64,000 nt of DNA from Peptococcaceae bacterium 1198_IL3148. GTDB lineage: Bacteria; Bacillota; Desulfotomaculia; Desulfotomaculales; Desulfohalotomaculaceae. Below the pieces are notes generated by a model, which made no database searches, was not told the DNA's origin, and saw only the letters and a list, made by a program, of their open reading frames with translations. The stretch is from positions 309,860-373,859 of the forward strand of contig JBAIYS010000001.1 in the NCBI GenBank assembly GCA_036763105.1. The letters are read 5' to 3'. Within the stretch, counting starts at the first letter, position 1. Each line of letters opens with the position of its first letter. Of the stretch, positions 45,358-52,800 are shown one piece after another. The translations under genes were made by a program, and so were the position numbers.

Positions 45358-45798
45358 CTAGTTATACTTAACCGATCCACTTCCTTTGTACATCACAATG
45401 ATGTCAGTAGTAGCCTTTAGGCCCCGACCATCGTCCTTGGGGATAATTAGCAAATGGTTGGCCGGTACAGCTTGGCCATCGACCACGTTGCCCCCCACCG
45501 TGATGTCCAATATACCACTTTTAGATGGATCAATAACGGTGGCTTTACCGGACCGCAGCACCATTTCGGTACCACTGCCCCCCTTAAAAACACCACCGGC
45601 GTCAATTTCCTCAATCAGCCACTGGCCGCCACTCTGGCTACCTTGGCCCAATTGGCCTTTAACATAATCCTCCACAAAGCTGCGGGTCACCAGCGGATCA
45701 GCATTGCTGCCCGGCGTACCGGCATTGGCCCACAGCATCCCAGCAAAGGCAACTAACAGCAATATAGTCAAACCAAACACACTTATTTTCTTTTTCAT
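45358..45798 (-). CDS. Small secreted protein, unknown
   Basis: A 146-residue protein with a clear signal peptide (MKKKISVFGLTILLLVAFAG, cut after WANA) and a compact beta-rich part: VTRSFVEDYVKGQLGQGSQS, QWLIEEIDAGGVFKGGSGTE, MVLRSGKATVIDP, GQAVPANHLLIIPKDDGRGL. I do not recognise a named domain. It is the first gene of the likely operon that runs into the two FAD proteins, DUF5693 and csaB. A TGTCGAA site lies 51 bases upstream. Confidence 0.7.
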   Translation of the reverse strand: MKKKISVFGLTILLLVAFAGMLWANAGTPGSNADPLVTRSFVEDYVKGQLGQGSQSGGQWLIEEIDAGGVFKGGSGTEMVLRSGKATVIDPSKSGILDITVGGNVVDGQAVPANHLLIIPKDDGRGLKATTDIIVMYKGSGSVKYN

Positions 45799-45848
45799 CA
45801 GCGCCCACCCCCGCTCATCTATTATGACGTTTCAAACCTACTATTTGT

Positions 45849-45855
45849 TTCGACA
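45849..45855 (-). promoter_or_regulatory. TGTCGAA, Spo0A-box-like site upstream of the secreted protein gene
   Basis: Exact 0A-box heptamer reading toward the gene, 51 bases before the start codon. Confidence 0.3.
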
Positions 45856-45922
45856 TCTTCAAAAAAATACCTGCAATTTTCCCGAGGGGGACACTAAACC
45901 CTTTTTGAAATCCCAGGGCATA

Positions 45923-45945
45923 AAAAAACACCCTTTGCAGGTGTC
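45923..45945 (-). terminator. Terminator after the ParE remnant
   Basis: GACACC-TGCAAA-GGGTGTTTTTTT on the minus strand, immediately past the stop codon of the toxin remnant; the stem is short (5-6 bp). Confidence 0.55.
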
Positions 45946-46194
45946 CTAAAGTAAATCTTGGTATTTTTGCTTACCATATAAAACACGCATGACAACTAGT
46001 TGTTTTTCTTGTTCATCCACCAAATAAAGAGCAATGTAGCTGTCGATTATTAATTTTCGGTAACCTTTCTTCTTTAAAAATTCATCAGCCACATAGCTAC
46101 CTGAAAACGGAAAGTCCCTTAACCTCAGGATGCTTGTCTCTATTCTTGCCAAAATATTGCCAGCCGCTCCTTCGGCGTATAGCTCATTAGAGAT
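45946..46194 (-). pseudogene. ParE/RelE-family toxin remnant (N-terminus missing)
   Basis: The frame gives ISNELYAEGAAGNILARIET, then FPFSGSYVADEFLKKKGYRK, IALYLVDEQEKQLVVMRVLY and a short end, the body of a RelE/ParE toxin. Upstream of GYISNELYAEG an in-frame TGA occurs, and the normal first ~20 residues (family: K.I.ITEEAEKDL) are absent; a REP sequence lies just beyond. No antitoxin gene is adjacent. The only possible start is an internal TTG, so I call it a remnant. Confidence 0.7.
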
Positions 46195-46208
46195 ATAGCC
46201 ATTTCAAA

Positions 46209-46259
46209 ACAGGGGACGGTTCTTTGTTTGGAGGGACAAGGGGACAGGTTTGGTGTCCC
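46209..46259. repeat. REP sequences downstream of RAYT 1
   Basis: GGGACAAGGGGACAGGTTTGGTGTCCC-type REP (46233-46259) and a partial variant ACAGGGGACGGTTCTTTGTT (46209-46228), 12 bases from the end of RAYT gene 1. Confidence 0.75.
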
Positions 46260-46270
46260 AGTTGCTACCC

Positions 46271-47032
46271 CTAACGCACACGGGCAATAACGCTTTTTGA
46301 TATGCCTGTTATTCTAGATAACTGCCTTATCGTCACACCCTCCAGCTCTTTAAGCTGTATCAACAGTTCGTCTCTTTTGGCTTTTTCCATTTGCTGCAAT
46401 GTGCTAATATTGGTAATCCCTAATGTATCCAGATATTGCCTAAGCTCATCATCGGACAATTTTACTTTTTGTTCATCATCCAAGCATTGATCTTCATTTT
46501 CTTCGTTCATATATGTTGTGAACAACGCCAGCGCCTTTTCCCTGTCCCGGGAAAATAAATTAAGACCATAATCAGTGTTCACTAGCTTTGCCCTATCAAG
46601 ATACTCTTTATAACTGGTCCATTTACTTGTGGATACACTATTGGCCAGGCCAGCTTTTATGGGGTTTTGGTGGATATATCTTAAAACTGTCAAAAAATAA
46701 GCATCATCTTCTACACTTTCGCTTTTAAATCTCTCTTGAAATAAATGCCCACAGCGTTCGTATTTATAATTATACCAATGTACGTAACTGGAACAGATTC
46801 TCTGCATTGCTAACGAAACAGATTCTCTGGCCTCGTTAATTAGTAAATGTAGATGGTTACCCATTAAACAGTAACCATAGATTTGGTATTCACTTACCTT
46901 TTGATACCTCTTTAACGTCCCTAAAAAACTTATCCGGTCTTCGTCATCTTCAAAAATGGTTTGTCTATTAATTCCGCGCAACATGATATGGTATATGCCG
47001 CTACTACTCTTTTCCCGGGGTTTCCTTGGCAT
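46271..47032 (-). CDS. RAYT-type Y1 (IS200-like, HUH) transposase, copy 1
   Basis: A 253-residue protein of the REP-associated tyrosine transposase family. The HUH motif is His60-Leu-His62 in CLMGNHLHLLI, and the likely catalytic Tyr119 is in VLRYIHQNPIKAGL. A C-terminal helix-turn-helix-like segment (VTIRQLSRITGISKSVIARV) may read DNA. The frame opens five codons earlier, but ATG 47032 follows GAGGTGA. REP sequences flank both sides of the gene. RAYTs are thought to spread REP/REPIN sequences; they are single-copy genes and not self-moving. It is about 60% alike in sequence to copy 2, by eye. Confidence 0.9.
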   Translation of the reverse strand: MPRKPREKSSSGIYHIMLRGINRQTIFEDDEDRISFLGTLKRYQKVSEYQIYGYCLMGNHLHLLINEARESVSLAMQRICSSYVHWYNYKYERCGHLFQERFKSESVEDDAYFLTVLRYIHQNPIKAGLANSVSTSKWTSYKEYLDRAKLVNTDYGLNLFSRDREKALALFTTYMNEENEDQCLDDEQKVKLSDDELRQYLDTLGITNISTLQQMEKAKRDELLIQLKELEGVTIRQLSRITGISKSVIARVR

Positions 47033-47078
47033 ATAATCACCTCGCATGCGTAATTTTTATACCTTATTCTGCTTAACA

Positions 47079-47412
47079 CTATGCTTTCCTGCTATTCTTC
47101 GAGGGAAAATGCCAATGGGTGGGACAGGAAACCTGTCCCTGTGTCCCAACAGATAGATAAAACGTTGGATTTATCTTGAGTGGATTATTCATAGATGTTA
47201 CGAAGTTGCTTTTAATTGTTTCAACAGCTTCCTTATCGATGCCAGCAATAGCACCATTATCTTTGACCCCTAAAAATATGTGCCCGTCATTTCTGTTTAA
47301 AAATGCGCATACGGACTCAAACACATCTTTATTTAGCTTTGTCTTGCTTCTTGAATTCAACAGTTAAACTTTCTCCACCGCTGATAATCTCCTTAATCTT
47401 TTTTATATTCAT
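47079..47412 (-). pseudogene. AlbA_2 (Schlafen-type ATP-binding) domain protein, frameshifted and truncated
   Basis: The ATG at 47412 begins MNIKKIKEIISGGESLTVEF, the normal start of AlbA_2 proteins, but the frame then runs into a stop (KKQDKAK-stop) near 47330. Another frame continues with KTKLNKDVFESVCAFLNRND, GHIFLGVKDNGAIAGIDKEA and VETIKSNFVTSMNNPLKINP. So one frameshift lies near 47340-47350. After about 95 residues the reading passes into a REP sequence (TQGQVSCPTHW) and ends; full-length proteins have about 400 residues more. The gene is dead. Confidence 0.8.
47120..47148. repeat. REP sequence upstream of RAYT 1
   Basis: GGGACAGG-AAA-CCTGTCCC followed by TGTGTCCC: the REP hairpin, within the tail of the AlbA_2 remnant. 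Confidence 0.75.
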
Positions 47413-47691
47413 ATAAATCAACTTCCTCTAAACTTTATTTTCTTCATTTCAGATGATAGCCGATTTACAGCCTGTTTAACAATGTCTATTTCCATATTAT
47501 ACCATGGTAATTTATTGTTTGTATTATTTATTTATGTTCATCAATCTATATCAATGAAAATGAACTTCCCCCTGTTAAGTAGACAGTGTAAAAAATAATA
47601 ACACCAATCATCTACTTATGGTTGGTGTCATTTTTATGCTGCTAAACCAGGGTATGGACAGGTTTTGCGTCCCATCTCAAGTGCCTTGTCC
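47413..47691. other. Gap with remnant features
   Basis: About 280 bases. On the minus strand a TATAAT lies just before a 25-codon frame (MEIDIVKQAVNRLSSEMKKI...) at about 47428-47505, a possible short leader peptide. TGTCTACTTAACAGGGGGAA (47568-47588) resembles the end of an IS3-type insertion sequence. A hairpin with ACACCAA/TTGGTGT arms and T-rich flanks (47594-47636) may terminate transcription. A degenerate REP lies at 47656-47700. Confidence 0.4.
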
Positions 47692-47700
47692 TTATGTCCC
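47656..47700. repeat. Degenerate REP sequence at the end of the pRiA4b-like gene
   Basis: GGACAGGTTTTGCGTCCC and CCTTGTCCTTATGTCCC; the second half supplies the stop codon of the pRiA4b-like gene. Confidence 0.5.
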
Positions 47701-48825
47701 ACATAACTGTCTAAGTTTCCTATTCACCGTCTCAATGTCAAACTCTTTATATCCCTGTCCTTTTGCCCAGTTGATCATATGCTCATGTTCGGGATGTTCT
47801 TTATTAGCTATAATTTTCAAAAACTCTTGATACCCATGCTCTCCACCCACATCTTCAGGTGGCGTGTTCCCCTCACCTTCAAGACAAACAGCGTAATTTT
47901 TATCGTAATCATCAATAACTATTTCAACTTCGATATAGTGTTGCCAGTTATCCCCAAAATCGTAATTGTATTTTATTTTAGCCGGAATGTATTCTGAGAG
48001 TTTTATGCCGGTTTCCAACTGCATCGGCACATCATTATCATAGCCAAAGGCCGCCTCGTCACAGACTAGATTAACAATTGGCTTGTACCCTTCTTTGTGA
48101 TATCCAGAATGGTTGATAGATAACCCCTTGACCTGTCTTTCATTACTGTAAATATAAAATTCGTGAAGATGATAACTCTTCCACCCAAAGGCTGCCTGTA
48201 AAACCTTATGTAATCTGTTAAATACTAGATTAACCGGAACCACCAATCTCCGCCACACACGATGTTTTTCAAGATCAAGCATTGCTTTAACGACCACCGC
48301 TTTGGTGCTAAAAATCTGTCCGCCAAAATATGTCTCAAGGTCTTTGTACAATTCCTCATTAGGTTTTATATATTTATTCTTCCCGTCGCCCACTAAATTA
48401 CGGCTGATCTCCCTACTGATGGCACTTTGGTTAATGGATTTATTATCTATCAAATCATCATAATAATTTATAATGTCACATACCTTATTCATTCTAGCAA
48501 CAGACGTTCTATTCTTTGTTTTGGTGTAGGTTATTTCTTTAGCGTTATAGATATATCGCTCTATAACCTCCTCCCGAATACACTCCTCTTGGAAGGTTTT
48601 ACGAATAGCTATAACTACAAGTTCGTCCAACCTCTTAAAATCCTTTACTTGTAGCCCATAAAGGACAATAGGATATCGATTTTTATCATTCACAAGCACA
48701 ATAGTTTTTCTACGATTTATTGTTAACAAATTTGCATGCCAAGAAAAGAGAGGATCTTCCTCTGAGTGTTCTTCAGGCTTTATTTTAAGTTGATCTAAAA
48801 GTTTCTTTGTGCATTGTATTCGCAT
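47692..48825 (-). CDS. Plasmid pRiA4b ORF-3-like protein with N-terminal DUF6933-like part
   Basis: A 377-residue protein. The C-terminal half (about 195-375) matches the pRiA4b ORF-3 family: VWRRLVVPVNLVFNRLHKVL, FGWKSYHLHEFYIY, YNYDFGDNWQHYIEVE and GEGNTPPEDVGGEHGYQEF. The N-terminal part (1-100, MRIQCTKKLLDQLKIKPEEH, LLTINRRKTIVLVNDKNRYP) looks like the DUF6933 domain often fused to it. Function unknown; such genes are common near mobile elements. ATG 48825 follows GGGAG by 9 bases; the frame upstream is REP sequence. The stop codon comes from a REP at the other end. Confidence 0.85.
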   Translation of the reverse strand: MRIQCTKKLLDQLKIKPEEHSEEDPLFSWHANLLTINRRKTIVLVNDKNRYPIVLYGLQVKDFKRLDELVVIAIRKTFQEECIREEVIERYIYNAKEITYTKTKNRTSVARMNKVCDIINYYDDLIDNKSINQSAISREISRNLVGDGKNKYIKPNEELYKDLETYFGGQIFSTKAVVVKAMLDLEKHRVWRRLVVPVNLVFNRLHKVLQAAFGWKSYHLHEFYIYSNERQVKGLSINHSGYHKEGYKPIVNLVCDEAAFGYDNDVPMQLETGIKLSEYIPAKIKYNYDFGDNWQHYIEVEIVIDDYDKNYAVCLEGEGNTPPEDVGGEHGYQEFLKIIANKEHPEHEHMINWAKGQGYKEFDIETVNRKLRQLCGT

Positions 48826-48848
48826 AAATTGAATCTCCCTGTTATGAT

Positions 48849-48889
48849 GGGACAAGAAACCTGTCCCTGTGTCTCTGTCCGGTTCTTTG
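48849..48889. repeat. REP sequence downstream of RAYT 2
   Basis: GGGACAAGAAACCTGTCCCTGTGTC (48849-48873) followed by CTGTCCGGTTCTTTGTTCT, a partial second REP, directly past the RAYT 2 stop codon. Confidence 0.7.
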
Positions 48890-48891
48890 TT

Positions 48892-49650
48892 CTACGTTCT
48901 ATAGATTCTATTTACAGTAAATCCGGTTAATCTGGACAGCTGTCTTAATGAACTTCCCTCTAATTCCTTTATATATTTTAAAACTTCTATCTGAGTTCTA
49001 GAATCTTCATTTTGTAGTGAAGCTAATTCTATATTATATTTATTTAACACCAACTGCCTTATTTCTTTGTCGGAAATGGTTTTCCTTACCGGCGTTATTT
49101 CTAGGCATTTATCGTCATTTGCCGCCATATTAAACTCTTTAAACCTTTTGGCCGTTTCCCTATCTTCTGCAAACATTGCCAGGGTAAAATCAACATTAAC
49201 AATCTCTGCTTTTATTATATACTCTTTATAGCTGCTCCATTTATATGCTTCTATATTATTGACCAAACCCGCCTTTAACGGATTTTGATGGATGTATCTT
49301 AATACTGTTAGAAAATAGCTATCATCTTCAACGGGTTCACTTTTATATCTGTCCTGAAACAAATGCCCTTTTCTATTGTACTGCCAATTGTACCAGTACA
49401 CATAGCTTGCTCCTATACGCCTCATAGTATTTGACAGTGCTTCATTTCCTTCCTTTATCAGCAAGTGAATGTGATTACCCATCAAGCAGTAAGCATATAT
49501 TTCATAATTAATTTCTTTTTGATATCTGGCAAGTGTATCAATAAATTTTTCATTATCCTCATCATCTACAAATATGTTTTGCTGATTTATACCCCTTATC
49601 ATTACATGGTATATGTTAGTCTTACTTTTCTTTCTTGCCACCCTTGGCAT
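48892..49650 (-). CDS. RAYT-type Y1 (IS200-like, HUH) transposase, copy 2
   Basis: A 252-residue relative of RAYT 1 with the same numbering: His60-Ile-His62 in CLMGNHIHLLI, Tyr119 in VLRYIHQNPLKAGL, and a C-terminal HTH-like segment (SSLRQLSRLTGFTVNRIYRT). Starts MPRVARKKSKTNIYHVMIRG. A terminator (49656-49689) stands right before its start, so its promoter must be weak or it relies on read-through. REP sequences lie on both sides, as for RAYT 1. Codon use looks more AT-rich than the neighbouring housekeeping genes. Confidence 0.9.
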   Translation of the reverse strand: MPRVARKKSKTNIYHVMIRGINQQNIFVDDEDNEKFIDTLARYQKEINYEIYAYCLMGNHIHLLIKEGNEALSNTMRRIGASYVYWYNWQYNRKGHLFQDRYKSEPVEDDSYFLTVLRYIHQNPLKAGLVNNIEAYKWSSYKEYIIKAEIVNVDFTLAMFAEDRETAKRFKEFNMAANDDKCLEITPVRKTISDKEIRQLVLNKYNIELASLQNEDSRTQIEVLKYIKELEGSSLRQLSRLTGFTVNRIYRT

Positions 49651-49655
49651 AAAAA

Positions 49656-49689
49656 CACCCCACCGATAGTTTATTACATCGGTGGGGTG
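49656..49689 (-). terminator. Terminator of the giant SLH protein gene
   Basis: CACCCCACCGAT...ATCGGTGGGGTG (12 bp, perfect, 10-base loop) followed by TTTTT on the minus strand; it sits a few bases before the RAYT 2 start codon. Confidence 0.85.
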
Positions 49690-49693
49690 CTGT

Positions 49694-49712
49694 CAAACAG
49701 GGAACCGTCCCC
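49694..49712. repeat. REP half upstream of RAYT 2
   Basis: ACAGGGAACCGTCCCCTTT, the reverse of the variant ACAGGGGACGGTTCTTTG seen beyond RAYT 1. Confidence 0.55.
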
Positions 49713-49853
49713 TTTGCTTTCCCGTGAAAGAGCAAAATTGCTTGCTTTCCCACGGGGCTTGTTGGTTTATCTGCTTCGATTATTGATGGGTTTAGTTAGT
49801 TTTTGTAAAAGTTGTTTTTGTTTAAACCTACTCTACTGTAAATTCTACAATTC

Positions 49854-52800
49854 TTACTCTACTTCGTCTTCTTCTATCACATCCGCTTGGTTTACTTGAG
49901 TGTCATCAGCATCTTCCTCATCAATTTCAGTCTCACTAATTTGCTCTTGCCCTGATGTTGTTTCATCAACGTTTTTCTTATCGGATTCCTCTGAAACTAC
50001 TTCTTCTTTTGGTTCTTCAGTTATTTCTTCATTAATTTCATCAGCTACTTTAACTTGGGTAACTACCGTTTCTTTGGTATCAATAACAACAGGGATAGTC
50101 TCCATGGTTTCTTCTTCGGTTGCTTCTTCCACGCCTATTGTAAATTCAAAACTGCCTTCTGCTAGTACTACTTTTTCGTCTTTAAAGCCATCACTTGAGA
50201 TGATGCTCTTGATGGCACCTTTAACTGTTACTGCTTCTTCGTTATCTGTAACGAGGATTGTCCAGGTCGCTGCCGGGCCCGACTTGAATTCTGCCGGCTC
50301 CCCACCAAGAACCAGCTCGCTCAGCCAGATTTCTGTTTCTTTAATTTTAATCTCCTTGGCAGCAGTCTCTTTACCATTGTAAAGGATTGTTACCTTTCCG
50401 TCGGTCAGCCCTTCTTCCAATGTAACCAGTACATCAATGTAATAGCCTTCAATGACTTCTGGTACTTCGATGGCTTTATCAAAAGATGCGGTAAATCCAT
50501 TAGCTTGTTCCTCTACAGTCATCGAGGTCTCTGCAACGAGTTTATCCAGTGCTTCCTGAACGGGATCTGTCTGTGCGGCAACTGTAAACTCAAATGCTTC
50601 TGAGGTTACTTTAAGATCACCATCTACTTCTACCAGGCTTACAGTGAACTTATATGTTCCTGCTTCAAGGCCATCTTTTACTGTGAATGGTGTGGTTACA
50701 CCTTCCGCTCCCTTGAGCGCGGGCAGCTTATATTCCCAATCGCCATCTTCTGCTAAAACAAAACCTGCTGATGGACCAAAGTGTGCTTTCCCATCTTGTA
50801 TTGTAAATGTCCCAACTTCAGGATCTCCATAGCCTATCTCTTTGCCGTCCAGGCTATTTGAACCGTCAACTACTTCCATCAAATACCTAAGTTTTACGTC
50901 GTCTGCAATGTTATCTACGTTGCTTACTTTAATCTTAAAACCTTCTACCTCTTCACTGCCTTCTACTATGCTGTCAGGCTTTGTGAATTCAAAGTCTGCA
51001 ACTGGATATGCAGGTGCTACTGGAACTTCTAATGTCACTGTCATTTCGTCAGTTACATCATACATATCCCCAAACTGGTTGCCTGCAACATCCTTAATGA
51101 CAAAGTAGAATGTTATTGTATCTCCAGCTTTTTCTCTGACAAGAGCACTCATTTGCTTGCCAAAGTTAAGCGTCCATATACCATCTTTAAATGTTGAGCT
51201 TGCTCCAGTTGTTTTGTCTGTTACATCCTCTGTACCTACTTCAAATTCAGGTACACCTTGACCATCTAAGCTATGGTCTACTTCCAGGCATGCTAATTCT
51301 CCATTATCCGTTGCCTTTACAGTTAGAACTAAATTGCCTTCTTCGTCATTGGTTAGTGTTACTTCCCCAAGTTTTGGTGCCTCAGTGTCTTCTGGTGCTT
51401 CTTCAGCCTTGTAGCTAACAATGAACTTACTCCATACGTCACCGTGTTTTACTAAGAAGATATGGTCGCCTTCTTCTTGCTTCCATCCTTCTTCATCGGC
51501 ATCAACTTTGAACCATAAACAGTTATCACCGCTTGAGGTTAATTTGCTGATCTCACCGCCTGGCTTGATTTGATACATAGCATCAAAGTTTACCAGGTCA
51601 ACACCAGCTACATTGTACTTCTGATAAGTTGCTTTCAGTTCATCGTTACGTATAGGCTCCCCTTCTGCTGTTGCTGTTACTTTTTTTGGTGCCTTCCAAT
51701 CTAATGTCGCTTTATAATTTACGCCATCATTATCTACAACGACAAACTCACGCTCGCCTGCTTCTGCCAATACGTTGAACCATAGGGTGTGGTCAGTATT
51801 CGGTGTCAGCTCTTTGCCGTTTGAGGTAATGCTCTTAACGTTATCTTTGTGCAGACTGATTCTTTCACCGTCTACTAGAAGTTCAAACTCCTGGAATACA
51901 TAGGCTTTTTCAGCTACTGTGTTGAATCCTGTCCGACCTGTTGCATTCCAACTTCCTTCCACTATTACTGGCTCTTCTGAAGCTTGATAATTAATTACTG
52001 CCTCGCTCCAGGCATCGCCCTTCTTAATGAGGAAGGTATGCTCGCCTTCTAGCTGCTTCCAATCATCATTTGCAGTGTCTTTTATCTTGAACCAGATGTT
52101 TAGATGGTTATCGCTATCTGTCAATATCGCCAGTTCGCTGATTTCCCCATTAGGCTTAATCTGGTAAACCTTGGAGTACTCAGGATCTACGTCTACTGCT
52201 ACTGTGTAGAGCTGATAAACTGCTTTTCGCTCTTCATTCTCTGCTGGCTCTCCAGTTTTTTCAGCAGTTGCTGTAACTGGTGCCATCCAAGTTAATGTTG
52301 CTTCGTATACATCACCATCTTTAGTCTCTACGGTGTATTTGTACTCACCACTGGCTTTTCTAACGTTGAACCACAGCAGTGGATCGCTATCGTCACCTAC
52401 TTCTAACTCCTTGGCTTCTTCAGCACCAGGAGCCAATACGGTCATCTTTGCGATGTTGCTTGCTACTAAAGCTATTTGCGCGTTAGTTTCGCAATCTAAT
52501 AGTTCGAATCCTTGGAATACATAGGCTGTTTCATCTATGGTGTTGGTGCCTACTTTACCGGTGTCGTTCCAGGTGGCGTCTAATACTACCGGCTCTTCTT
52601 CTGCCTTATAATTAACTACAAACTTACTCCATACGTCACCGTGTTTTACTAAGAAGATATGGTCGCCTTCTTCTTGCTTCCATCCTTCTTCATCGGCATC
52701 AACTTTGAACCATAAACAGTTATCACCGCTTGAGGTTAATTTGCTGATCTCACCGCCTGGCTTGATTTGATACATAGCATCAAAGTTTACCAGGTCAACA

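Noticed and set aside
47568..47588. Complete IS3 insertion sequence
   Set aside because: Only one end-like motif is seen; no transposase frames (orfA/orfB) and no second end.
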